DNA from: Stenotrophomonas maltophilia
Lineage (GTDB): Bacteria > Pseudomonadota > Gammaproteobacteria > Xanthomonadales > Xanthomonadaceae
Assembly (NCBI RefSeq): GCF_004920835.1
Contig: NZ_QFHO01000007.1
Coordinates: forward strand, 96,077-160,076
Direction of reading: 5' to 3'
DNA: 64,000 nt
The first letter of the stretch is position 1; each line of letters opens with the position of its first letter. A model generated the notes under the pieces. The model had not been told where the DNA came from, did not search any database, and saw nothing but the letters and a program-made list of their open reading frames with translations. The position numbers were made by a program, and so were the translations under genes. This document shows positions 46,014-53,857 of the stretch, one piece after another.

Positions 46014-46035
46014 GCCGGGAATGGCCCGGCGCTAC
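46014..46035 (-). repeat. Inverted SMAG (REP) element
   Basis: GCCGGGAATGGCCCGGC followed by GCTAC, which is GTAGC on the other strand; within the 160-base gap before the DksA/TraR-type gene. Confidence 0.55.
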
Positions 46036-46092
46036 CGTTTACTGCGCGGTGTATCGTCCCCATATCAGGCGACACACGTGCGGAGGATGGCC

Positions 46093-46356
46093 ATGGCCAC
46101 CGGTTGGGCGGGAGACGGCGCGGTCCAGGACCAGATCGATGCCACGGTTGACGATGCGATTGCCCGCGCGCGGCGCCAGCTGCGTGAGGGCCCGGGTCTG
46201 GAGCACTGTGAGGAGTGCGACGCGCCGATCCCGTTGGCGCGGCGCCAGGCCGTGCCTGGTGTACGTCTGTGCGTGGCGTGCCAGCAGGCGCACGACGAAG
46301 AGCAGGCGCACAGTGGCTACAACCGGCGCGGCAGCAAGGACAGCCAGTTGAGGTAA
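46093..46356 (+). CDS. DksA/TraR C4-type zinc finger protein (YbiI-like)
   Basis: An 87-residue protein with GGAGG six bases before the ATG at 46093, which decides the start over the one at 46087. The zinc site is Cys39, Cys42, Cys60 and Cys63 (HCEECDAPIPLARRQAVPG, then CVAC). The block APIPLARRQAVPGV is typical of the small YbiI/DksA-TraR family. It lacks the long coiled-coil of DksA, so action in the polymerase secondary channel is less certain. Confidence 0.87.
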   Translation: MATGWAGDGAVQDQIDATVDDAIARARRQLREGPGLEHCEECDAPIPLARRQAVPGVRLCVACQQAHDEEQAHSGYNRRGSKDSQLR

Positions 46357-46366
46357 AGGTTGTTCG

Positions 46367-46553
46367 GCAGGGCTTGCAGCCCTGCACCCGCAGATGCTTC
46401 AAGCCAGGGCAACAGCAACAGCTGGCATTCAGTGGGATGGCGGGACGGTGTGGGTAGGCAGGACACGCCGTAAACCCATCCATGGGGGCTCGATGGCGCC
46501 ATCCATGGCGCCAACGGTCCTGCCTACCCACACCGTCCCACCTCTGACAGATT
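46367..46553 (+). repeat. Cloverleaf-like repeat, copy R4, with hairpin and GCAACA tract
   Basis: In order: hairpin GCAGGGC-TTGCA-GCCCTGC (46367-46385), tract GGCAACAGCAACAGC, then 26-bp arms (46439-46464 and 46517-46542; 25 pairs) around a core with CCCATCCATGGG and GGCGCCATCCATGGCGCC, and the boundary TCTGACAGATTTCC. Left half of a mirror-symmetric cassette with copy R5. Confidence 0.82.
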
Positions 46554-46563
46554 TCCTGGATCT

Positions 46564-46588
46564 GATAGATCCACGCCATGCATGGATG
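46564..46588 (+). repeat. SMAG (REP) element variant
   Basis: ATAGATCCACGCCATGCATG variant of the GTAG unit, between R4 and the GGGGTC palindrome in the cassette. Confidence 0.6.
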
Positions 46589-46616
46589 AAATCTGTCAGA
46601 TATCGATAGTCAAATT

Positions 46617-46655
46617 GGGGTCAGAGCCCGTTGCGTAGCAACGGGATCCGACCCC
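46617..46655. repeat. GGGGTC-type palindrome
   Basis: GGGGTCAGAGCCC and GGGATCCGACCCC ends with inner stem GTTGC/GCAAC. Central part of the mirror cassette. Confidence 0.8.
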
Positions 46656-46673
46656 GTGCCGTCCCGGCAGATC

Positions 46674-46879
46674 GCGGAAATCTGTCGAAGGCGGGGTGGG
46701 GCCGGTGGCGGGAGTGTCCGCGGCATGGATGCCGCGGCCAAGCCCCCATGGATGGGTTTACGGCGTCTCCCGCCACCGGACCCACCCCGTCATCCCACAG
46801 GAAGCCAGCTTTTGCTGTTGCTTCGGCTGTTGCTGGTGCTGTTGCCCCAGCTCGTAGCGGGTGCAGGGCGCAGCCCTGC
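46674..46879 (-). repeat. Cloverleaf-like repeat, copy R5, with GTTGCT tract and hairpin
   Basis: Boundary GGAAATCTGTC, then 25-bp arms (46690-46714 and 46767-46791; 23 pairs) around the inverted core with CCGCGGCA-TGGA-TGCCGCGG and CCCATGGATGGG, then a GTTGCT-rich tract (46812-46844) and hairpin GCAGGGC-GCA-GCCCTGC (46863-46879). The whole 46357-46891 gap holds only repeats; no gene. Confidence 0.82.
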
Positions 46880-46891
46880 CGAAAACCACCC

Positions 46892-47485
46892 TCAGCCGTC
46901 GCCCTGGATGCCACCGGGGGCCTGTGCCGGGTCACGCCAGCGGCGCACCGTGCGCTGGAAGAACAGGTTGTTCGGCAGCTGCAGCACCGTGCCCTCGTGG
47001 CCGTCGCCGGTTTCCTGCAGCGTGGTGTAGATCAGGTTCACGTCGATCACCCGGCCCTTCAGGCCCGGCTTCTCGCCGTTCTCCAGTACTTCGATGTAAT
47101 CGTGCAGGCGGAACGGGCGGGTGGTGAAGATCAGCAGCGTGCAGAAAATGTTGGACAGCACGCTCCAGGCCGCGAAGAAGGCCACCGCGCCCACGGCAGC
47201 GAAACCGGTGAACGCAGTCCACAGCACCGAAGGTGACGCGCCCAGCAGGCTGAGGATGTACAGCAGCGCGCTGAAATAGACCACGAAACTGCTGATCCGG
47301 CGCGCGCCCATCGCCATCTCCGGCGGCAGTGTGTAGTGCTCGGCGAAGCGGCGGATCAGGCGCCGTGCCAGCACCCTGACCAGCCAGGCGGCAAGCAGGG
47401 TCAGCAGGATCTTCACGGCGATACCCACGTCATGCAGCCAGGGGTAGGTCCAGGGGGGCAGGTGATCCTTCAGCGACAACATCAT
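46892..47485 (-). CDS. MscS-type mechanosensitive ion channel, short form
   Basis: A 197-residue membrane protein. Three membrane segments (about 20-40, 65-88, 92-118) end in the pore helix region AAVGAVAFFAAWSVLSNI, followed by the start of the beta domain (LIFTTRPFRLHDYIEV). It lacks most of the large cytoplasmic cage of E. coli MscS (286 residues), so gating may differ. Such proteins release solutes on osmotic downshock. The C-terminus is cut close to repeat R5, which begins 13 bases after the stop. Confidence 0.88.
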   Translation of the reverse strand: MMLSLKDHLPPWTYPWLHDVGIAVKILLTLLAAWLVRVLARRLIRRFAEHYTLPPEMAMGARRISSFVVYFSALLYILSLLGASPSVLWTAFTGFAAVGAVAFFAAWSVLSNIFCTLLIFTTRPFRLHDYIEVLENGEKPGLKGRVIDVNLIYTTLQETGDGHEGTVLQLPNNLFFQRTVRRWRDPAQAPGGIQGDG

Positions 47486-47520
47486 GGGACGACAACAGGT
47501 GGCGGTAACAAACGCTGATG

Positions 47521-47700
47521 TTACCCGGCGCGTGCCGGCGATTCGACCGTGGGTGTCCAGGCCAGGCAGACCAGCTCCTGGCGATGCTGCTGCAGGCAGG
47601 CGCGTCCGTTGTCCGCACGCAGCTGCAGTGACAGGCCCAGTGCCTGCAGCACAACGCAGGCGGCGATCACCAGCAGGGCGGCGCAGGATGGGCTGGACAT
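47521..47700 (-). CDS. Small membrane protein, 59 residues
   Basis: Not recognised. The start at 47700 (MSSPSCAALLVIAACVV) has GGGAG seven bases upstream. One hydrophobic segment covers residues 5-23, followed by a polar tail with two further Cys (CLQQHRQ, LVCLAW). Codons are GC-ending like real neighbours. It sits between mscS and the ECF sigma gene, on the mscS strand. Could be a small membrane anchor or spurious; homologs were not checked. Confidence 0.5.
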   Translation of the reverse strand: MSSPSCAALLVIAACVVLQALGLSLQLRADNGRACLQQHRQELVCLAWTPTVESPARAG

Positions 47701-47793
47701 GGCAGGGCTCCCGGACGGCATTTTCATGAAGGACCTACCATGGATGCAGCAGCCGCCGAAAAGGTTGCATCGCGTTGGCGGTCGATTGCCTTA

Positions 47794-47820
47794 AACCTTT
47801 TCCCGGGCCGGTGCATCCAA
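47794..47820 (+). promoter_or_regulatory. Possible ECF-type promoter before the second sigma gene
   Basis: AACCTT (47794-47799), 16 bases, TCCAA (47816-47820). The segment CTTTTCCCGGG is shared with the rpoE promoter (TTTTCCCGGG at 9913). Transcription would begin at or next to the ATG at 47826, implying a leaderless message or use of the ATG at 47841. Confidence 0.35.
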
Positions 47821-47825
47821 GCGAT

Positions 47826-48404
47826 ATGCTCGACACCACCATGCCCGCGCTGCCTGCCGCCAACGACGCCGTCGACGAACCCGCCCTGGTGCGGGCAGCG
47901 GCCGCCGGCGATACCGCTGCCTATGAACTGCTGTACCGGCGCCATGCGCCCCGTGTATTTGCTGTGCTGTGGCGGCTGTGTGGCGGCCAGCAGGCACGCG
48001 CCGAAGACGCATTGCAGGAAGCGTTCCTGCAGGCGTGGAAGGCGCTGCCGGGGTTCCGCTTCGAAAGCAGCCTGTCGACCTGGCTGCATCGCCTGGGCGT
48101 CAACGCCGCGCTGATGGAACTGCGTGGGCGTGCTGCCGGGCAGGATCACGACAGTCTCGACGAAGTGGACGGAGGCTTGCAGGAACTGGCGGTACACGAC
48201 CGCTGCGCCGGCACCGAACGCGACCTCGAACGGGCGCTGTCGACGCTGCCACCACGGGCACGTGCGGTACTGGTACTGCACGACATCGAAGGCTGGAAAC
48301 ACCAGGAAATCGCCGAACAGCTGCAGATGGCCGTCGGCAGTTCCAAAGCACAGTTGCATCGTGCGCGCGGCTTGTTGCGCGCACGGCTGGGAGACATGAC
48401 ATGA
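47826..48404 (+). CDS. ECF sigma factor
   Basis: A 192-residue ECF sigma factor. Region 2 contains LVRAAAAGDTAAYELLYRRH and EDALQEAFLQAWKAL; region 4 contains LSTLPPRARAVLVLHDIEGW and the helix HQEIAEQLQMAVGSSKAQLH. There is no extra domain. Start at 47826 (MLDTTMPALPA) or 47841; no ribosome site is clear for either. It is coupled by a 4-base overlap to the next gene, a membrane-anchored presumed anti-sigma factor. Its signal is unknown. Confidence 0.87.
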   Translation: MLDTTMPALPAANDAVDEPALVRAAAAGDTAAYELLYRRHAPRVFAVLWRLCGGQQARAEDALQEAFLQAWKALPGFRFESSLSTWLHRLGVNAALMELRGRAAGQDHDSLDEVDGGLQELAVHDRCAGTERDLERALSTLPPRARAVLVLHDIEGWKHQEIAEQLQMAVGSSKAQLHRARGLLRARLGDMT

Positions 48405-48940
48405 GTACACGCGACCACGATTCCGACCACGACCTGCTGGCACGCCTGCGCGCGCTGCCAGCCGAACGCAGCGTACCCACCGATGGCTGGGCGCGCCTGT
48501 CGGCGCAGTTGCCGCCGCGCGAAGCGCCCGTGGACCCCACGCCGGCCGACAACGTGGTGGCCCTGCCGCTGCGCCCACGTCGCCGGTGGTGGTTGCCGGT
48601 GGGGGCTGCACTGGCCGCCAGTCTGGCGCTCTACGCGGTGGTGCCGTGGCGCCATGCGCAGTTGGATGCGCCGATGCCGGCACAGTCAGCGCTGCAGCTG
48701 CAGGCGGCGGCAATGACCGAGCAGTACCAGCAGGCCGTCGCTTCGCTGCCCGATGGACGGGCGCCGGAATGGCAGCCAGCCCTGCACGAACTGGATGAAA
48801 GTGCGGCGCAGATCCGTGCCGCACTGGCGCAGGACCCGCGCGCCCCGCACCTGCTTGGCCAGCTCAAGCGTACCTACGCGCTGCGGCTGGAACTGACCCG
48901 GCAGGCGGCCTATGCCGCCGAGTCCGGCTTGACGACCTGA
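48401..48940 (+). CDS. Probable anti-sigma factor, single membrane pass
   Basis: A 179-residue protein whose ATG overlaps the ECF sigma stop (ATGA). The cytoplasmic N-terminus (about 55 residues) lacks the zinc anti-sigma HxxxCxxC motif. One membrane segment is at about 63-84 (RWWLPVGAALAASLALYAVV). The periplasmic tail is about 95 residues and helical. Coupling and topology fit an anti-sigma factor; no family domain is recognised with certainty. Confidence 0.72.
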   Translation: MSTRDHDSDHDLLARLRALPAERSVPTDGWARLSAQLPPREAPVDPTPADNVVALPLRPRRRWWLPVGAALAASLALYAVVPWRHAQLDAPMPAQSALQLQAAAMTEQYQQAVASLPDGRAPEWQPALHELDESAAQIRAALAQDPRAPHLLGQLKRTYALRLELTRQAAYAAESGLTT

Positions 48941-48951
48941 GGAGATCCCCC

Positions 48952-49833
48952 ATGACCCGAATCCTGATGACCTGCTGCGCCGCCCTGTTGCTGGTGCCCG
49001 CCGTGGCGCTGGCCGATACGCGGATCGACGAGCGCCACAACCTGGCGCCGGGCGGCCGTATCGAGCTGAGCAACGTAGCCGGCAAGGTGACCGTGCGCGG
49101 CTGGGACCGCAACGACGTGCAGCTCACCGGCACGCTCAGCGATGGCCTGCAGCTGCGCCAGGAAAAGAGTGCAAACCGCGTGCGCTGGGAGATCGAATAC
49201 CCGCGCCGCAACAACAGCGGTGGCGCCACGCTGGTGCTGAATGTGCCACGCTCGGTGGAGCTGCTGTTGAGCACGGTCAGCGCCAGTCAGGAGATCAGCG
49301 GCATCGATGTTCGCCGGCTGCAGGCCGACACCGTCAGCGGCAGCCTGAGCGCGTCAGGGCGCAGTGGCGACAGCAAGCTCAATACGGTCAGTGGCAGCGT
49401 CAATGCTCGCCTGCAGACGCCGAGACTGGACGTGAACACGGTCAGCGGTCGCATCGAAGCGGGCGGCGGCGTGTCCGGTGATATCGGTGCGCAGACCGTA
49501 TCGGGTCGGGTCGACGTCGATGCGGGGCGGGTGCAGCGCCTGGCGGTGGAAACCGTGTCGGGCAGCATCGACCTGGCCGCGGCCGGACTGGCGCCGGGTG
49601 GCCGCATCAATGTCGAATCGGTGAGTGCATCGGTCAACCTGCGCCTGCCGCGCACGGTGTCGGCACAGCTGTCGGTGAACAGCTTCAGTGGTTCGATCAA
49701 CAGTGACGCCGGTGACGTCGAGCGGCCGCGCTATGGGCCGGGCAGCCGCCTGGACACCCGGCTGGGCGGCGGTGATGGTGACATCCGCATCCAGTCGCAC
49801 TCGGGCAGCGTGCAGGTACGCCTGGATCGCTGA
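48952..49833 (+). CDS. DUF4097 family beta-strand repeat protein, exported
   Basis: A 293-residue protein with GAGGAG before the ATG and a Sec signal (MTRILMTCCAALLLVPAVALA). The mature part is a right-handed beta-helix-like array in which VSGS/VSGR recurs (for example QADTVSGSLSA, LNTVSGSVNA, VNTVSGRIEA, AQTVSGRVDV, VETVSGSIDL), about every 18-26 residues. DUF4097 proteins often accompany sigma/anti-sigma or PspC-like modules in envelope stress loci. The gap to the presumed anti-sigma gene is 11 bases, so it is probably an operon member and may sense or relieve envelope stress. Confidence 0.85.
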   Translation: MTRILMTCCAALLLVPAVALADTRIDERHNLAPGGRIELSNVAGKVTVRGWDRNDVQLTGTLSDGLQLRQEKSANRVRWEIEYPRRNNSGGATLVLNVPRSVELLLSTVSASQEISGIDVRRLQADTVSGSLSASGRSGDSKLNTVSGSVNARLQTPRLDVNTVSGRIEAGGGVSGDIGAQTVSGRVDVDAGRVQRLAVETVSGSIDLAAAGLAPGGRINVESVSASVNLRLPRTVSAQLSVNSFSGSINSDAGDVERPRYGPGSRLDTRLGGGDGDIRIQSHSGSVQVRLDR

Positions 49834-49882
49834 GCGCGGTCCGGCAGGCCGCGGCGGCAGCGCCGCCGCGGTCGGGGGAGGG

Positions 49883-50065
49883 TCAGCTGGCTTTCTTCAG
49901 CGCCCAGGTGGTACCGAGAACTTCGATCTTGCCACCGCTCTTGCGGAACGCGGCCAGGTCCGAAGCGATCGAGTCGCTGCTGACCACGGTGCTGGCGGAT
50001 GCGCCCTTGCGTTCACTGCGGATGCTGTTGCTGGCCTTCGCGGGGGTCTTTGCCTTGCGGGGCAT
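49883..50065 (-). CDS. Small basic protein, 60 residues
   Basis: Not recognised. It starts at 50065 (MPRKAKTPAKASNSIRSERK) and is lysine/arginine-rich in the first half, with a compact end (GGKIEVLGTTWALKKAS). No signal or membrane segment. It overlaps no other gene, ends 50 bases after the DUF4097 stop and lies 11 bases downstream of the YkgJ-type gene. The tail could be a small DNA- or RNA-binding module; this is a guess. Confidence 0.6.
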   Translation of the reverse strand: MPRKAKTPAKASNSIRSERKGASASTVVSSDSIASDLAAFRKSGGKIEVLGTTWALKKAS

Positions 50066-50076
50066 GGTGGCTCCTG

Positions 50077-50463
50077 TCAGGTGGAAGGGGAGGAAAGCGC
50101 GCAGGACTCGGCCTGGCGCAGGTAGTCCTGCCGCTCGCGGCGGCAGTCGTCGCCGCCCATCGAGAACTGGCGGCAGATCGCCGGGCGCTGCGAATAGATC
50201 GTGCAGCGCAGGTGATACGGATCGATTGCCGCGCACCAGCCTTCTTCGTTGCGCGCCATCACGGCACGGCCGTGGGTGTCGCGCGACAGGAACTGGCCGG
50301 GCACGTGGTCGCCGGGCTGCAGCAGGACCGGCAACCGGCAACAGACCGCGTCACAACGGCGGCAGTCGATGGGTGCTGGTTCAGCGTCAGGTTGTACGGC
50401 CACAGGGGCCTGGCGGGTGCCCAAAGCGGGTCTCGATGGCGGCTCGGGTAGTACGCGGACCAT
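50077..50463 (-). CDS. YkgJ family cysteine-cluster protein
   Basis: A 128-residue protein with the cysteine cluster CRRCDAVCCRLPVLL, then GWCAAID, RCTIYSQRPAICRQF and DCRRE, the pattern of the YkgJ/UPF0153 family that probably coordinates zinc or iron. Start at 50463 (MVRVLPEPP) or 50481; neither has a strong ribosome site. Role unknown. It shares a strand with the following small basic protein. Confidence 0.82.
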   Translation of the reverse strand: MVRVLPEPPSRPALGTRQAPVAVQPDAEPAPIDCRRCDAVCCRLPVLLQPGDHVPGQFLSRDTHGRAVMARNEEGWCAAIDPYHLRCTIYSQRPAICRQFSMGGDDCRRERQDYLRQAESCALSSPST

Positions 50464-50600
50464 GATCGAGCCAGAGGGCATGGTCGCCAGGCCCGCTGGG
50501 CGGGCCAGGCTGCACCATGGGTACACACACCGGCGAGGCCAGTGGACGGTGCAGCGGTTTTCTAGCCGGCCAAGGGTAGCGCAGACCGCGTAACGTTTTG

Positions 50601-51962
50601 TTAATCCTGGCTGGCTGCCGCCAGCGCCAGGCCCTGGACCACGCCCAGCGAGGGTTCGCCATGGACCATGCGGGCACCCGGGAAGGCCTCGGCCACCGCC
50701 TTGCGGAGGTAGCCTGCGCGGGACATGCCGCCGGTCAGGAACACCGCATCCGGGTCGCCGCCAATGTCATTGCGGACCTGGGCCAGCAGTTCCCGGATCT
50801 GCTCCAGGTAGCCATGCGCGGCGGCGGCCAGGCCATCGGCGCTGCTGTCGGCGTGCAAGTCGCGGGCAATGTAGTCAAGCGTGCTGCGGTGCTCGCTGCT
50901 GGTACTGAGCGCGATCTTGGCGCGCTCGACATCGCGGTACAGGCGGGCCGTGTTGCCGGTGTCCTGCAGTGCCTGCAGGCGCGCGCCCCACGGCGCGTCG
51001 ACGTGGTCGTAGTTGTGCTGGCGGAAGTCGCGCTGGCGGGTCATGTCCTGCACAGTGGCCGCTTCCACGTAATGGTGGGCGGGCACACGGGTGATGCCGC
51101 GGCCGAACAGCGGCATGTAGCCGGACAGGCTCAGCGCCAGGTCGATGTCGGTACCGCCACGTGCGATGCCCCAGGCGCGGTGGATGCGCGGAGCGGTTTC
51201 ACCACCAACTTCGGCGTGGGCGATGTCGGTGGTACCACCGCCGATGTCGACGATCACCGCCTGGTGCCGCTCACGGCTTTCGGCGTGGTAGTGCATGGCC
51301 GCCGCCGCAGGTTCTTCGAGGAAATCGATCTGGTCGAAGCCGGCCTGGGTGGCCGCCTCGCGCAGGATGTCCAACGCCTGGTCGTTGCCTGCAGCGCCGA
51401 TCGAGCTGCGGAACTGCACCGGGCGGCCAAGCAGGGCGGCGCGCAGCGGCTGGCCGAGCTGGGCGCTGGCGGTCAGCCGGATGTGTTCGAGGATGTGCGC
51501 GGCGATACCGGTGATGGTCTGCTTCGCGCGCGGGTGCAGGTTGTAGCCCAGCATCGACTTCGGGCTCTGCACCAGGTTGCCCTCGTGTTCCTCGAAATAG
51601 GCTTCCAGCGCTTCATCGCCGTAGATCGCGTTCTGCAGCAGGTCATTGGCACTGCGTTCCTTGCCGGCGCGCGCTTCCATCCATTCGCGACGCAGGGCGC
51701 GCAGGGCTTCGCGACGCAGCGCCTGCGGCGTGCGTTCCTGGCCAGCGGCGCGGGCCGCGCGCGCGGCGCTGTCGATCATCTGCTGCAGCTGGTGTTCCTG
51801 GCCGTCATCGAGCTGGAAGTCGTCCGGGTCGGGGACCACGCCGGGGAAGTACACGCTGGTGCGGAACTGCTCGGCGTCACCGAAGCGGATCGGCAGCAGT
51901 TCACCGTCACGCACGATGGCGGCGGCGGAGTTGCTGGTACCGAAGTCGATGCCGAGGCGCAT
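50601..51962 (-). CDS. YegD-like Hsp70 family protein
   Basis: A 453-residue protein (E. coli YegD 450). The N-terminus MRLGIDFGTSNSAAAI is the actin-fold phosphate-1 loop; phosphate-2 reads VIVDIGGGTTDIAHA and the adenosine loop GDPDAVFLTGGMSRAGYL. It has the nucleotide-binding domain but only a short helical C-terminus, with no DnaK-type substrate-binding domain. It is therefore a DnaK relative whose clients and cochaperones are unknown. No dnaJ or grpE is next to it. Confidence 0.88.
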   Translation of the reverse strand: MRLGIDFGTSNSAAAIVRDGELLPIRFGDAEQFRTSVYFPGVVPDPDDFQLDDGQEHQLQQMIDSAARAARAAGQERTPQALRREALRALRREWMEARAGKERSANDLLQNAIYGDEALEAYFEEHEGNLVQSPKSMLGYNLHPRAKQTITGIAAHILEHIRLTASAQLGQPLRAALLGRPVQFRSSIGAAGNDQALDILREAATQAGFDQIDFLEEPAAAAMHYHAESRERHQAVIVDIGGGTTDIAHAEVGGETAPRIHRAWGIARGGTDIDLALSLSGYMPLFGRGITRVPAHHYVEAATVQDMTRQRDFRQHNYDHVDAPWGARLQALQDTGNTARLYRDVERAKIALSTSSEHRSTLDYIARDLHADSSADGLAAAAHGYLEQIRELLAQVRNDIGGDPDAVFLTGGMSRAGYLRKAVAEAFPGARMVHGEPSLGVVQGLALAAASQD

Positions 51963-52142
51963 GGGGGGTTCCGGGGACGATCAGGGGCCGCGCACTCTGC
52001 TGCAGTTCGCGGCCGACTGCAAGTTCCTGCGTCCTCGCGGGCCGGGCTGGACCGGGGCACCCTCAGGCACCACCCGTGGAAATGGGAAAAAAGGCCGGGC
52101 GGTTACAATGCAGGCTGTTGATTCATTTCGAGGTACTTGCCG

Positions 52143-52478
52143 ATGTCTTCTGTTCCCGCCTGCCCGCAGTGCACCCTGGAAAACACCTATGCCGATGGCG
52201 CGCTGTGGATCTGCGCCGACTGTGGCTTCGAGTGGACCGCCGAAGAAGGTTCCGGTTCGACCCTGGTCGTGCGTGACAGCAACGGCAACACCCTGCAGGC
52301 CGGCGATACCGTTACGGTGATCAAGGACCTGAAGGTCAAGGGCTCCTCGATTCCGCTGAAGCAGGGCACCGTGATCCGCAACATCCGCCTGGTCGAGGAT
52401 GATGCCGAGCACATCGAAGGCAATTCGGACAAGATCAAGGGACTGGTCCTGAAGACCTGCTTCCTCAAGAAGGCCTGA
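52143..52478 (+). CDS. yjdM: YjdM (PhnA) family zinc-ribbon protein
   Basis: A 111-residue protein with zinc ligands Cys7, Cys10, Cys24 and Cys27 (CPQC and CADC) followed by the SH3-like domain (DTVTVIKDLKVKGSS, KGLVLKTCFLKKA). Formerly called PhnA, it is not part of the phosphonate lyase operon; a phosphonoacetate hydrolase role applies to an unrelated protein of the same name. Function uncertain. A TACAAT hexamer is 34 bases before the ATG. Confidence 0.9.
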   Translation: MSSVPACPQCTLENTYADGALWICADCGFEWTAEEGSGSTLVVRDSNGNTLQAGDTVTVIKDLKVKGSSIPLKQGTVIRNIRLVEDDAEHIEGNSDKIKGLVLKTCFLKKA

Positions 52479-52485
52479 CCGCCGA

Positions 52486-53628
52486 TCAGCGCCGGGCCTG
52501 CTGCTGCGCGCGCCAGCGGGCCAGGCTGTCCAGCTTGGCCTGGTAGCGCGCCTGCTCGGGGGCTCCGCCGAGTTCCTGCGCACGCAGCAGTTCACGGTCG
52601 GCGCGCCTGAGCTGGCCGGCCAGGAAATACACCCGCGCCAACCCGAAGTGGAACTGGTGCGCGGTGTCGTACAGGCGTACTGCCTGCCGGTAATAACGGA
52701 TCGCCGCATCCAGCTGGCCCGCGCGTTCGGCCTTGGCGCCGAGCATGTACTGGGCGAATGGATCTTCGCGCTGGACCCACTGCAGGCGCCGTTCCAGCAC
52801 CTGCGCCTGGGCCACCAGCCCCAGCTTGCGGTACAGCGCACTGGCGTTGTTCAACGCGGCGTCATGGCGGCCATCCAGGCGCAGGGCCATTTCCAGTGAA
52901 CGGCGCGCCGCAGCGACATCGCCGCTGCGGTTTTCCAGCACGCCCAGATTGTTCCAGGTGGCGGCAAAACTACTGTCCTGGCCCAGCGCGGCCGCGTAGA
53001 ACGCACGCGCGCCGGGAATGTCGCCAGCGGCCATGCGTTCGGCGCCGCGGTTGTTGTAGAAATGCGCCAGCGCACGCGCCTGACTGATCGGTTGCGGGCC
53101 GTGGCGGTCGTACAGCACGTTGCGGTCCAGGTCGACGGTGGCGAAGCGCCCGCCGAATCCAACCCCGGCATTGACGTGGCCCACGCTGTAAACCAGTCCC
53201 TGCGCCTGGTCCTGGTACCAGGACACCACCTGGCCCACTTCCTGCACGCGCGCCTGGATGCCGGCCTCGCGTGCCAGCGCAACGAACATCAGGGTGAAGG
53301 CCAGGCAGTTGGCACGACGCTGCTGCCAGATCTCGCTGACGGTGAGGGTCGCGTCGGCGTCGTACTGCAGGTCCATGCCGTGGCGGTCGAAGATCATCTC
53401 CACCAGTCCCTGCAGGCGTTGCTCACGCGAGTAGCCGCGATTGATCACCTGCGTGCGCAGCATCTCGCGCATCTCAGCGGGGATCGCCGATACCTGCTGC
53501 GGCGACGGAATGGTGGGGGAGGCGGTGATCGCGGTGGCATCGGCCCCGGCGGGGCCCAATGCAAGCGTGGGCGGCGCTGCCAGCGTGGCCAGTGCGAGGA
53601 ACAGGAAGCGAGCGGCAGGATGGTACAT
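52486..53628 (-). CDS. Exported transglutaminase-like / TPR repeat protein
   Basis: A 380-residue protein starting at 53628 with a Sec signal (MYHPAARFLFLALATLAA). The first half is a transglutaminase-like (papain-fold) domain with Cys in QRRANCLAFTLMFVALARE and His in SVGHVNAGV. The second half (about 190-370) has at least four TPR-type helical pairs (NNRGAERMAAGDIPGARAFY, WNNLGVLENRSGDVAAARRS). It probably works in the periplasm as a peptidase-like or peptide-binding module; partner unknown. Confidence 0.85.
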   Translation of the reverse strand: MYHPAARFLFLALATLAAPPTLALGPAGADATAITASPTIPSPQQVSAIPAEMREMLRTQVINRGYSREQRLQGLVEMIFDRHGMDLQYDADATLTVSEIWQQRRANCLAFTLMFVALAREAGIQARVQEVGQVVSWYQDQAQGLVYSVGHVNAGVGFGGRFATVDLDRNVLYDRHGPQPISQARALAHFYNNRGAERMAAGDIPGARAFYAAALGQDSSFAATWNNLGVLENRSGDVAAARRSLEMALRLDGRHDAALNNASALYRKLGLVAQAQVLERRLQWVQREDPFAQYMLGAKAERAGQLDAAIRYYRQAVRLYDTAHQFHFGLARVYFLAGQLRRADRELLRAQELGGAPEQARYQAKLDSLARWRAQQQARR

Positions 53629-53857
53629 GACGGCTCCCGACAGCGGCGGGCGCTCCCGCCTGCGGCGAGTGTAGACCCGCGAGGAGGCCGCCGGCGTCAC
53701 CGTTGGTCGGCAGCGCCATCCATCCACAACCGGTGTGGACCAGCGCTCGACAAAGCTGTGGACAACCGCGTCCAGGCCGCGCCTGGCAAGCGTCGTGAGG
53801 GTGTGGTGAAAAAACCGCCAGCTTGCCCGGTGCCAGCACAGGCGTGATGATCCGGGT

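Noticed and set aside
46001..46351. 116-residue arginine-rich frame overlapping the DksA/TraR-type gene
   Set aside because: Alternative frame of the real zinc-finger gene, which has the CxxC pairs and an ideal ribosome site.
46367..46879. CRISPR array or mobile insertion sequence
   Set aside because: No regularly spaced direct repeats with unique spacers and no transposase frame; the repeats are palindromic and inverted.
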